From contig JAACJO010000012.1 in assembly GCA_013368445.1 (NCBI GenBank), positions 372,001 through 436,000 on the forward strand: a stretch of DNA of 64,000 nucleotides. Direction: 5' to 3'. Shown here piece by piece: positions 1-17,811 of the stretch. The notes under the pieces were generated by a model. The model was given only the letters and a program-made list of their open reading frames with translations. It was not told where the DNA came from and ran no database searches. Within the stretch, counting starts at the first letter, position 1. The number at the start of each line of letters is the position of its first letter. The translations under genes and the position numbers were made by a program. This DNA is from Leucocoprinus leucothites. Lineage: Eukaryota; Basidiomycota; Agaricomycetes; Agaricales; Agaricaceae.

Positions 1-436
1 GAAAGAGCAGAGCTAAAAATACGCAGGAGAGTCAGACGATGTTCTACGTGGACGTCATCTGCTACTGTATGTGGACGCTGTGGCCACCAGGGTGAGCCTC
101 ATAGAGAAAGTTCTGTGGAAGGGAGCGTGGAAATGGGGAGAGAGTGGAGGGAGAGTGCAATTATGTTGGATTCGCATTACGAGAGACGCGGAGGATGAGA
201 TAAATCACTGCCCGATCTGGAGTACCGTCACGGATCACGTGTGACTGGGCAAAAGGCCGAGAGACGATCGCACAATAATCGTCACACCAGGTCCACTTCG
301 GCTATCTTCCACAAACCACATCCGCCTCACCCATCCGCTCTCTCCCTCCTCCTTACCACTTACACCCTCCCCGCCCCAACTCCCCCCGCCTTCCCCCACA
401 ATTCTCAACCGAAACGCCCGCCCTGGAATACATACT
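1..436. other. Upstream intergenic region
   Basis: No gene is supported here. Positions 300-400 are strongly pyrimidine-rich (C and T runs). This is common just upstream of fungal transcription starts and fits a promoter or 5' leader for the ankyrin gene that begins at 437. Confidence 0.4.
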
Positions 437-3400
437 ATGCCCGTCCCTCTGCGGGCGAACCACCATCGGGTGGACGTAGCTACCGAGTGTGAGTGGCCAG
501 AATTTTCCAGTTGAGCTAGGCTGACCGCGGTTCAGTTCAAAGTCTTGGTCTTCATTCTGCAGCATCCACCGGCAATGTAGGCCTCGTCGAATATGCATTA
601 TTGCATGGTCAACCTGTAAACTCAGTCGTTGATGGTGTTCTGCCTCTCCACGCCGCCTGTGCGGGAGGGAACACTCAAGTCGTTAAGCTCCTTATCGAGT
701 ACGGCGCAGATGTAAACGCCCCGCGGTAAGCATCGGGTTCTATTACTCCTACTCGTCTGCTAGAGTTTCTCATCCTGCTTCTTCACCTCATTTCTGCTCC
801 ACCCAATTCCGACCAGCCTTCCAAAACGCTACTCGAGTAGAGACTCTTCTGCGCCCATCATTGGAACTACAGGCTCGACGCCTCTCCACTTTGCTGCCGC
901 GAACGGGAACAGGGAAGCGATCATGCTTCTTCTTCTTCATGGTGCCCAGGCAGACCGGTCGGACAAACATGGCATTACACCGGAGACTCTGGCGCGACAG
1001 CATGGCTGGATCGAATGTGCGGACGAACTTAAACAATGGATAATTAACAAGGATAAGGATTTAAGAGAACGGGCAGAGTTTGTTGCAGTCGATGACAAGG
1101 AAAACGGAAAACGACGCCATCGCATTGGTTCATTCGGTGACCAAGAGTCTTCATCCAGGCGCCGTTTACATGTCAAGCAGTCTATCGATACAGCACTTAA
1201 TATGCTCAAATCGTCATCATCCAATCTCGCAGAAGCTTATCACCGAGGTGCCCACACCCCGACTCCGCCGGTTTCGCCTACTCGACCGTTTGGTGATTAT
1301 ACTTCGACCCTTGGTCATCTAAACGATGATCAGCTCCCCGAACCTTCTACACGTCGACCTTCATTACCTTATGTCATGCAATCCGACTCATTTCCGCGCC
1401 CTCGCAAGCCATCTGCTCAGTCAGCAAACACTCACAGACCCAGGTCTGCCGGCGAAGGCGCTGAAGAACCCGTAGTCAACTCTGCTCCTCGAATTGCTCG
1501 GAAATTAGGTAGCAAGGTATCTCTGCTCAACCTTTTCCGTAAGGGACAGGCCGAAGACAACAACAGCAACATAAATCTTCCCATTTCTGATGCGCCGTCA
1601 CTTTCAACCTCACCACCTGCAGCCTCAGGATCTTCTCTTGCCCAGCTTCGACAGCGCCCCCATCATGATAGTGATGCCTCGATCAGATCAAGAAAAACAG
1701 CAGACCCATCTTCAGATTCTCTCGATTCCTCGTCACCCTCACCTATGCCAACGGCCATTGACGGGCACAATGGACTGGTAAAAGATCAGCGGTTGAATAA
1801 TCGCGACCGGTCAAGGTCGAATGCCAGCAGCCGATATGAATACCTCAACGACGATCCTGTTTCCTCCAGTCCAAATAGCTACCATAGCCCCAGCTCTAGT
1901 CCACTCGCTCGCATAGGCCTACTTCGAAATCAGCAAGGACATCACAGGACACGTTCGGGGTCCGGCAGTAGCCTAGGATATGAAGCGAACGTACCCTCAC
2001 GCTTGGGAATTGCACCGGCCACAGCGGTGGATGATACTCCGAATAGGCCAGGAGGCATAGGTGCTGATTCAGATAACTTATCAAGGTCATTACCGCGTTC
2101 GGGTATCCTTAGACCCCACAACCGAAATGGATCTAATGTTCAGGGCCACATGACACCTTCAGCGCTCAGAGCCTTAAGGTATGACATAGTTTTATTTAGC
2201 CAAGAAAGCGAGCTTGACACGGAATTTAGCTCCCAGAATTCTGATGCGATTTCACACTCTCCATCACCCAGAGGTGCATCTGCGGGATTGAAAACCAGTA
2301 ATAGTTATGGCTCGCTTGGGCGATCAGACTCTTACCAAAGACGGCGCAGGAGCATGCGCCGTACAAGTACAGGATCGATGACTGGCTCGAAGCAAGCAGG
2401 CGATGATGGCGACGCCCCTATTGAGGAGGAGCAAGAAGAGGCAGAAGGATATGGGAACCCCATTGAGGCTACAGAGAGCTCCTTATTAATTGGAGTAGCG
2501 AAAGCGCCCTCTTCGAGAGGTTCACTCTCCCCTATCATTTCAAGCGATCAAGTACCTGGAGAAGACGAGGATGCTTTAATGGCGGACTTTCCTTTCAGCA
2601 TCAATCGTCCACCACCCATTCCTACAGATGGGGAGATGGATGAAGCAATTTCCCCATCTATATCCATCTCCACAAGGGCGTTAACCAACGTTGCCGACAA
2701 CAGGCACAGGGGTGATTCTTTGAGTAGTACTGAGACCACCGATAGTCGGGAGTATTCACAAACGAGCAGTACGGCCAGTACGATGATGGTTGCAACACCA
2801 CTCATGTCATCTGAAGTTGTGGTACCGTCTGTACGGAAACAGGAGCGCTGGTGTCAGGAGTAGAGGCCGTAGATAGGGGTGAGGAGGCCCAACGTTCAGA
2901 GTACGCTGTTGTGACAGACGTTTCTCGTTCGCCCCCTTCGCTACTTTCACCTCCATCTCAGACTCATCAACCACGACGACCCCCACCCCTTCCTCTTGGT
3001 TCGCGATCAGCGCATACGTCTCCAACTCAATGTCAAGTTTAGCACCTCGAAGTCTCGATTCTAGGAGTCTAAGTGGTCGTAGAACACATACGCCCTTCGA
3101 TATCGACATCTCTTCCATTTCAACACATGCTCAGGCTGAGGCACTTGTGGAGAAAACAAAACAACAAGTGATGGAGTTTGCTGGTCATGATGGCCAGGAG
3201 CTTGACTCTGGAGCCGGGAGTGATGGGCGTACCCCCTTGAGCGCAAGATTGGCAGCATATGGCGAGAGTCTGGCTTTAGCGAGGAGGTTTAAAGAATTAG
3301 AGGAGGGAAGAGGGAGTGCGGCAAGTGGCGCCACAGTTAGTACTACCCTCACAAATGGGGAAAGTACTGGCACGACAGTCAGCTCAACCAATTTGTTACT

Positions 3401-4138
3401 GCCGGTTGCAAACCAGCGCTCGGATAGTTCAGGGTATTCGTATTCAGGATCATTGTACAGTGCAAGGAGTGTGGGTGGGTTGAAGGATATGCCGTCTCCT
3501 CGGTCGGTAAGTGTAGGCCTGAATGGCGCAGGACATCCAAAGAAAATGTCGAGACCCTCGACAGCGGAAGGATGTGAGTTAAACATTTTTTTGAACTCAC
3601 AACTACATGTTCTGACATGTCTCTTGTAGTAGCATCGCGTGATATGAACCTGTCTTTATCAAGTGGACAGTCCGACCAGTCTATGCAATTCATGAGATCA
3701 GCATCTGCGCTTGGCTATCGACAAGCAGAAGTAAATCCATCCCACCCACAACCCATCCCCACCCTCAGCGTCTCCGATGCAGAGGATGACTACGTTTATC
3801 AGCCACCGAGCCTGACTATCTCAAGGTCACGCACACCAACAGGTGAACGTGAAAATGAGCACAAGACCAATATGACCCTCAACAGGATGGGCTCCTTGGA
3901 TGGAATAGGTTATGTCGATGACGATTTTGGCCTGGCTCTTTCCCGTGTCTCTACAGCACCTTCGCCTGCAGCGAGGTTACCACCTTCACAGGGTCGAAGT
4001 ATGAAGAAGTTGTCAAAGATGGGTATATCGGTTGCAGATCAGGCGGCGATGGGCGGGGTGTTACCCCAGCAAGTGGCAGCTCATTCTGGGAAGAGGTTCA
4101 ATGCACTTAGGTCGTTCTTCAAGGGTGGGAAGCCTTGA
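437..4138 (+). CDS. Ankyrin-repeat, Ser/Pro-rich protein
   Basis: The start is the ATG at 437. Exon 1 (437-488) splices to exon 2 (563-725) and exon 3 (from 817), giving a continuous N-terminus with ankyrin repeats. The hallmark stretches are LPLHAACAGGNTQVVKLLI (exon 2) and STPLHFAAANG (exon 3), followed by a conserved IECADELKQW segment. The remainder is long, disordered, and rich in Ser, Pro and Arg. It ends in a basic tail, KRFNALRSFFKGGKP. The last intron is 3574-3629 (GTGAGT...TAG). A conserved-looking block, HAQAEALV, lies near 3127. The frame is broken between about 2840 and 3040: the upstream frame stops at 2863 and coding resumes in another frame near 3030, so either unseen introns or small indels are present. 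Ankyrin repeats mediate protein-protein contacts. The partner and cellular role are unknown. Confidence 0.75.
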
Positions 4139-6310
4139 TGCTGGTTTCTAGTCGGTGAAAACATGGATTTGTCCCCTGTCGTGTTCCTTTTTTTCGGCTT
4201 TGGCCTTTATTCCTTTTTTTAAAAATTGGTTTGCAGTGTTTCCTTGGCTTTGTGTATCTTCGAATTCGGTTTCCTTGTTTCGATCTCGTGGCTTTTTCTA
4301 CAGTGTATATTTAGTTTCGGTTGCATCCCATTGCATGATTTCCTCTTATTTATTTCATCGGCTCACCAAACTCTCTTACCTTCTGTTTTCGATTGGTTCT
4401 TCTCCCTCTCAGACTTTTCTCGTTGTACTTGTCAATGCTATCTGTCTAGGCATCGCTTCAATGTTATCGATTCAACTCATTTCTTCCTTCTCCCAATTCT
4501 TACTTCTTTTTTTCATCTGTCCTCATTGGTTTTTATCTTCAGCCACCCGATTTTTGTCACGGTGTCTCCTTTGACTTATCCGTCGCATGAACTATGTGGG
4601 CATTCTTCATTCCATTTGTTCATACTCGCGCATTCAAACACTGTCCGGCACTTGCCAATTCAGCCTTCACATTTGTTCATACTTACCCATCCCTACTCAC
4701 ACGTTACACCCCCACATTTCGCAATCACATCATCATCACCTTATGCTGATTTCATTGCTCCTTTTTTTAGTTTCTCCTTCCACATCCCCGCACTTTACTT
4801 ACGCCATGGGGGTGTGGCGCTGAGCTTTGTATACATCGTGTATCAATTACCTCCTCGTGTTTTCTCTCTTTGCACTATATGTGCCCAAGCCTCCAGATGT
4901 TACTGGACGGATTGTCAGTGTATCCATGTGCTCGTAAACGTGTTGTACATCACAATATCTTGTTTACTGTATATGCTGAATACACTTGGTTTTCTTAGGG
5001 ATAGTCATCTGGCTTGACTGAGGACTGGAGATTCCTCGGAGGCAATTCCGTTGGGAGTTGAAAATAATATGATAGCTTAGTTGTTCAGTTGTGGCGCACG
5101 ATGGGAATGGCAGCCTGATAGGACAGCAGTCACCATGGCCAAATGAGCGATTGTTGTTATCTCCCCGATTGTTGTATGTAATACGTCTCTGCCTAGCGCG
5201 GTCACAAGCGGGTTTTGAGAGTCATGGCGGTCTCTGGCACTAACAAGCGTGCTCCAAAGGAACGTTCGACTTCCCTGGAATTTAGAGATTGAGGGAGGCA
5301 TCGTGGTTACCGTGACCGCAAGAAACCAGAAAACGTGTTTCCGAACCGTGGAAATGAGACAGGTCCAGTAGAAGAAGCTTTGTTGCCCAGGATATATTCT
5401 ATCGTTGATGGAGACAGTAGTCTTCCAACAGCCATCGCAGAAGGCTAACGAGACAGAAAAGACTCCGTTCTATTTGGCAATTCGTATTCCCAGTAGACGT
5501 GGGTTCAAGACCGTAAATAATTTGGTGTTGCGACGAGGCTGTGTACCTAACACTTGGGCGTTCTGATTTTCCGAGGACCCTACTATGGTGCTGCGGTTCA
5601 TTGCATTACAGGAAAGGGGTGCTACCTGGTGCTACGGTTGTTGGAGCCAGTTCTCGGTGCCACCGACTTTTCGAGGATCCTGGTAACAAAGAGGGTGAGT
5701 ATCAATAAGACTGACCCCTGGCGCCTTCATGAGCATCACGGGTTATGTATCAATTATGTATCATGGGGAAACGCGAGGGCTCATAATTCAATCGTCGGAA
5801 AGGGTTAGAGCAAGGGAAAAGCCGGATCATGAGAAAACTTACCAATGTCCAGACTCCAGATACTGGTCTGAACTCTGAACATACAGGTCAGCGATGTTAG
5901 AAAATATTTCGTCCCTGCGATCCAAACAGCAGTGTGGCTGCTCATACTCGGTTTTGAAGTTCACAACCCATGGGAGTTGATGCCATCAAAGACCCTATTA
6001 GTACCCGCTGGGCTGGCTTGGGATCCTTCGACATCATGTTACCGATCTCAAGCTTTTCGGACGTTGGGGGACGGTATCTAATGGGCTATAGCCACTTTCA
6101 CGGTATGCGGACGAATGGATACGATTATCAGGTTCTATGTTTGGCCCTGAACCTCCCACTCATACAATTTTCGTGCATCGTGGCATCCCTACGACTTTTC
6201 CAAACACCTTTCATTAAGGAACAGAGATTACCCGTCCTGTTCATCTGAACAAAGAGAGCGACGAGGCTCGGTGACTTTACTACTGTCAACCTTCTCCACC
6301 AAGAAGAATA
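4139..6310. other. Intergenic, T-rich 3' flank then anonymous sequence
   Basis: About 4140-5000 is extremely pyrimidine-rich and is probably the 3' UTR or downstream flank of the ankyrin gene. Long open frames here follow from the base composition and do not resemble proteins. From 5000 to 6310 I see no gene, repeat or RNA that I can support. Confidence 0.4.
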
Positions 6311-7646
6311 ATGTTACACCTTCCACGTAGTGTGGTCGTGCAGACGAGTGCGAGTAAGTTCTCGTTCAGTTGTAATTCGTGCATCTACTCTTACCTTTCT
6401 GTTCATAGTTGTGGGAATTGCGTACACTGGATGTGAATGGTTGAGTGGACTTCCCTTCGAGGTGAAGGCAGTCTGGAGGTAGATGCTCCTTACCGCTTGA
6501 ACCCCTTGATTCCACTAACGGCTGCCTATATCAGTGGCTCAAACGTCCCTCTCCATTTGAAATTAATCTTCATTCTGTCTCGGTACCTTGGCCTCTTCGG
6601 ACATGTGTGAGTATAGACGACGAAGATGTTACTCATTCTTGATTTGAGACATATGACCCCTCGCCTCCACTGCAGGTTGTACATCTTGGCGTTCAACTAT
6701 GTGTCACAAGCCTCCAAGCCTACGCAACTCCTGTGCGAGACTTACTGGAGCTGTCAGCAATATGCCTGCTCAGTGAGCATGTGTCTGCTCTCGATATTGT
6801 CGGCAGAGCGCGGTACGGACCTAACGACTTTGAGCCCTTTCCCGACGCCTGACATATCTTATCTCTCAAGTGTATGCTCTGTGGGGTCGTGATCTCAGAA
6901 TGGGACTACTTCTATCCCTGGTTGTGGCCTCTCACCTGATTTTCAGACTTGCTGTTGGAACTTATGCCCTAAGAAGCGTGACATACAACAATTCGAGCTG
7001 TTTTAATATAGATCTATTCCCAAAGGAAGTCATGTACATGTCGTACGTCCCTCCGACAACCTTTCTAACTTGCTTTCTGACACTTCCACGCATAGTTTGT
7101 CAGATTTCGTGGTTCATTCCTGTATATGGGTCCTCGGACACTTGAAGTGTACCTCAATCAAACAAGGGATCAGGAGCGTGGATACTGTTCAATTAATTTC
7201 CCGCGTCAGCCGTGAAAGCTTCATTATTGCTGTTTTTGCCTGTGGTAATCGTGGCAATACTTTTCACCCGCACCTAGCTGATACGAACCTCCTAGTCGTT
7301 CCCGTCGTATTGATGGTCGACGGGCTCTGGACTAAACTCGCAGCACAATTAACCATGATCACCTATATTACCTTTCCGTATGTGCCCTAGCATTCGCCGC
7401 TATCTACCTCTCTTTCTAACAGAAACAAAGAGCATACTTGTCCATAACCACGTCTCTGGTAAGTGTCCGACAGCTCGGAGCCTGTACGTAGTAAGTCTGA
7501 TAAACATCCCGAAGACTTGTCGAGCGATCAAGAACTTGCACAACGTATCGCGGAAGGTTTGCGAAGACATCCAGAGCACTGGCAATGGGGAGAATTTAGC
7601 CTTGACCTCCATCAGTATTGAAGAGAGCAGATCTTTGGAAGGTTAA
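6311..7646 (+). CDS. Seven-helix membrane protein, DUF6533-type (copy A)
   Basis: Nine exons splice into a 294-residue protein: 6311-6353, 6409-6478, 6535-6606, 6676-6812, 6871-7042, 7096-7244, 7296-7377, 7431-7458 and 7515-7646. All phases match. It is a chain of hydrophobic helices separated by short charged loops. An N-terminal block, YTGCEWLSGLPFEVKAVW, is followed by a helix starting LKLIFILSRYLGLFGHV and then by LSAERVYALWGRD in the third or fourth helix. This layout (W-x-x-x-x-E-V-x-x-x-W near the N-terminus, then R-Y, then R-V-Y-A-L-W) is what I know from basidiomycete DUF6533/GPCR-like proteins. Molecular function is not established for that family, and a sensory or receptor role is only an inference. 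The next gene downstream is a diverged duplicate. The cytoplasmic tail is slightly longer here (44 codons in the last exon against 38). Confidence 0.75.
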
Positions 7647-8340
7647 TTTTTAGAGTTAGTGTAGTATTTTGGAATGATATAAGGGATTTCATTCATCACT
7701 TAACGATGCAATTGGTTATATGAGTCGGCGACGCTGGAGGATGTGGGATGTCGATTTTGTTGTATAGTCTACAATAAACGGTAATGAGAAATGGAATTGG
7801 AGGCAAAGGAGCGAAGGAAATTGGTATCCAAACTAGTTCAAAATTAAGAAATTAATTCACAGGAGGATACCACTGCAGTGCACATAATGACTGGTAGGCG
7901 AGATTGGTCATTTTACAGTTGTCCATACAGGCAGTGATATTCCAAGGGAGCTACCGTCGCATGCCCGCCAAATATTGAATTAGCGCCATAACGGAAGCAT
8001 CTTAGATTTCTGAAGTTGCTTGAGTGACTACAGTGGCGTAGAGTGATACCAATGAATGATCGATTAATGATCAATCGATCACCGGGCACCCACTCTTATT
8101 CATCCCGAGATACTAAAATTGAGCGCTGGTGTGGCGGATTACCAAATCAAGTACAAGGCCTATACCGCCGTTTCCATCCAGATACTGTGAGCTATTTCAT
8201 ATCTCACGCTATCCCTGCAAACCGGCAAATGGGGGCTACAGCAAGAGATGAGCATCTATAAGAAATGTTCTACAAATTTCTCGCCTTCACCTTCGATGTT
8301 CTCCCTTTCCCCATAGTCGACTTCTAGTTTGCTTGGTACG
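7647..8340. other. Spacer between tandem copies
   Basis: No gene is supported. It presumably carries the terminator of copy A and the promoter of copy B. I could not find a preserved repeat that would mark the duplication edges. Confidence 0.35.
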
Positions 8341-9695
8341 ATGTGGTATATTCCCCGGACTGAGATCGTTCAGATTAGCTCGTGTGAGTGATTGTCGCGT
8401 TTTTTACTGTTATCCATGCACCCAATTTTCATCGGCTACAGGTGCTGGACTGGTGTATACGACATGCGAATGGTTGAGCTGTCTTACATTTGAAATTAAT
8501 CACATTTGGAGGTGCATATGTCTGCTACGCTGCACTTGTAATGACCTCAGTCACGCTAAGAGCTATTTGCCTTTTCACAGAGATTCCGATTTTCCCTTCC
8601 ATCTGAGGTGTATCTATATATTGGCACAGTACGCTGGACTTTTTGGCCAAATGTGAGGGATAATGGACTATGCATTGTTAGCTTGCTGATTTGAACCCGC
8701 CCTCAGAGAATACATCATATCTTTCAATTACTTGGTGAAAGCTACCTCAACCTCGCGTTTAATCTGCAACATCTATTGGTCGTTTCAGCAATATACTTGC
8801 GCGTTCAGCATGGTTCTCGTCTCTTTTCTAACCTTAAAGCGTGGTGCGTCATTTTCGACCTCTAGACCTATGTAAACTGTTGTCCTGACTCAAGTGGCTA
8901 TAGTCCATGCGCTCTGGAACAACAACTTTTGGATTGGAGTGCTTGCATTTTTACTTCTGGCCCTGCATATCGTCTCGAGTTTGGTTTTCGGAACTATAGG
9001 TATCTGGAATGTAAGATATACCGAGTGCAATTGTTTTGCACTTGAGCACTTTCCGAAGGAAATCATGTATTGGGCGTACGTCTAACCTTCATTCCGTATC
9101 TCATACAGTGTTAGCTTGCCCGCTAACCCGTAAAAGCGGTATCGAAGTTTTCATCCAGACGTCTATATGGGGCCTTGGCTTCACCAAATGCATGTCTTTC
9201 AGACAAGCTCTCGAGAACGTGAATACTCTTCGCCTGCTTTCTCGGGTCAGGCGCGAAGGGTCCGTTATTGCACTCCTTGTCTCTGGTGAGAGATATACCC
9301 TTGTTGCCGCAAGGCTTCGTACTGATATTTATTGCTTCCCTTGCAGCGGTGCCAGCCTGCATTGTGGCGGACGGGATTTGGACAAAGCTCGCTCCACAAA
9401 TGACTTTGATAATCTACCTTGCCTTTCCGTATGTCAGCAAATTGACCTCAAGTCTCAGATTTATTTACTCTTCCCCCTTCTGTTACCTAGGGCTTTTCTC
9501 GCCATCACTACCTCGACAGTAAGTATGAGTCAAATCATCTTGTCCATTGCTTTCAATCAGTCTGACAAGTCACCCCAAAAGACATGTAGGTCGATAAAGA
9601 GCATGCATCAGTTATCGAAGAAGATGGTTCAAGAGAATCAAAGCAGCAGTGGGCTTGAAGAGGGGTTGATTCTGACTTCGGTCGGGTTCTACTAA
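8341..9695 (+). CDS. Seven-helix membrane protein, DUF6533-type (copy B)
   Basis: Nine exons give 288 residues: 8341-8383, 8442-8511, 8581-8652, 8707-8843, 8904-9075, 9137-9285, 9347-9428, 9491-9518 and 9582-9695. The first eight exons have exactly the same lengths (43, 70, 72, 137, 172, 149, 82, 28 nt) and phases as copy A. Only the last exon differs. Shared landmarks are YTTCEWLSCLTFEI, RVHALWNN, HFPKEIMYW, VADGIWTKLAPQ and the C-terminal TCRSIKSMH. Protein sequence has diverged substantially, so the duplication is not recent. As for copy A, it is an integral membrane protein with a receptor-like topology and unknown ligand. Confidence 0.75.
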
Positions 9696-10019
9696 AGCAG
9701 TCTTTCAGCTCGCCTTCTATGATTAACGGCATACTGTATTATATACTTCGCAGATCGTTATGGACTCCCGGAATTGGCAAATTAGCAAATTCTATCATAG
9801 CCAAAGCGGAGGACATGTAGATTATTAGCTGCTTTGGCTTAGGGCTAGTTCCGAATCCGGAGGACCCTAGTCAATATATTGGGCACGTGAATGTCGACGC
9901 TTCCGGTCCGGGACCTCAAATGTAGCAACCATTCTTGGATGATTCTCTGGTAAACCCTCCTCCAGTTTGTGCAGCCATCCGTCTATTGTGTACTGTGAAC
10001 GGTACACAAAGCAATCAAA
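9696..10019. other. Short intergenic region upstream of PEX1
   Basis: It contains the 3' flank of the seven-helix copy B and the promoter/5' leader of PEX1. A 106-codon open frame on the minus strand overlaps PEX1 exon 1 and is treated as a shadow. Confidence 0.35.
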
Positions 10020-14117
<4,098 letters not shown>

Positions 14118-15015
14118 AAGCCTCGTTACGAGAATATTTAATCCGGCATCGAAAGGCTGTAACTTCAGTGGTGGTCGGTTGCTGGCCCGGCGCGATGCAT
14201 TTATAACTGAGAGTCATAGAAGGGCATGACCACATCATGTAGCCTAGCTTCACTTCTGACATGGCAGACCTAAAGAACTTCAGTTAATCAATAGAGGAGG
14301 TTCGGACTCCGTATGCCAGAGCATTATTGTGCTCGAGAATACCAAAGGGTCGTAATCGTGACCCATGATGCTTTGGACAAGAAGCCCCCGCCACTCGTAA
14401 ATATCTGACATGGACAAAGGGGTATTTTGTGGTGTAGTCAGCGTAGAACTCTATTCTTCAGATGAAATTGTCAGAACTGTGGAAAAGTCTATGATAGAAC
14501 CTGCTAAGATTCATCGTGCGACGATGATTTATTTTTTGCTCAGTCTTTTTCTCACCCGTAAAAAGAAGTCCACCATTGTTATAATTTGGCATACTATCAC
14601 AGGCACGCAAGATCCCATCTTGAGGCAAAAACGCGGGGAAGCAGTGAACTAAGAGAGTATCCCAACAAGTACCTGATTGAAGGCGCAAGTTTGGATATGA
14701 ATGTTTAACGAATACAAGCCAAAAAAACTCTATCCTACTTGAAGCGTCCACAAGGCACCATAGCACAAGGCACTCCATCACCTGACGAGTGCCGAGCTTC
14801 TCGAAAAGATTTCGATTACGCGGACTATTCATGGTAGGAAAGGCAACGCCGGATGTTGGGTGGAGAGTTCTGATCGGAAGAGTGCACTTGACGTATTTTG
14901 TCCGTCTGCTGTGCGAACGAAGCTACTGTGCGGCACTCCTACATATAAGAAACGGTTACCAGTACCAGCATAAGTAACGCCTTCCACAGCCAGCTACCCA
15001 TCCAGAGTAAGGGAA
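14118..15015. other. Intergenic, no recognised feature
   Basis: About 900 bp between PEX1 and the GMC gene. Several short open frames exist on both strands but none resembles a protein or splices into one. I see no tRNA, repeat or transposon end. Confidence 0.4.
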
Positions 15016-17311
<2,296 letters not shown>

Positions 17312-17811
17312 TGGAATAAAATCACGGAAGAGGTTGTCATATCTCAAAGTGCTCGTAGCCGTTCATAATGACGACTTGAGCGTCGTCATTATTCATTTCG
17401 TGTTTCATACCTCAATCTGAGGGTGCAAGTACATGGTGCGACGTACAATGATGGCAATGGACTGGTCTGAAAGATCATGGCATGTAAAACACAAACAAGA
17501 AAACATAATTAGCAAAGATGTAATGGTGGAAATAAATGAGCGTGTTGTGGGAGTGAAAAGAACAATACTGATCTCCAGGAGAGTATTACTGCGAAAGGAA
17601 TTCCACGAGAAAAATCGACTTAAAGTGATACGTTAATGCCGGGGAGTTTAACAAAGAAGTGCAGTGAGATGAGGTATAATGTAGAGTCCTCAGATTTTTT
17701 AAAAAAGAATGAAAACGAGTAAGACGAAAAAAAGGGTGAAGAGAAGAGGAGAAAAAAAGAAGAAAAAAGGAATAAGGTAATATGAAGATTATAAGATCCA
17801 TCGCACTCTTT
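17312..17811. other. Convergent 3' flanks
   Basis: Region between two converging genes. It is A-rich on the plus strand around 17690-17780 (many A and G runs). No gene is supported. Confidence 0.4.

Noticed and set aside
2179..2199. 21-nt GT...AG segment in the ankyrin gene
   Set aside because: It is far shorter than any other intron here, and the frame is open with or without it, so I kept it as coding.
4226..5017. 263-codon open frame downstream of the ankyrin gene
   Set aside because: The stretch is so poor in A and G that stop codons are rare in several frames at once. The translation is Phe/Ser/Leu/His-rich without any motif. It is best read as a T-rich 3' flank.
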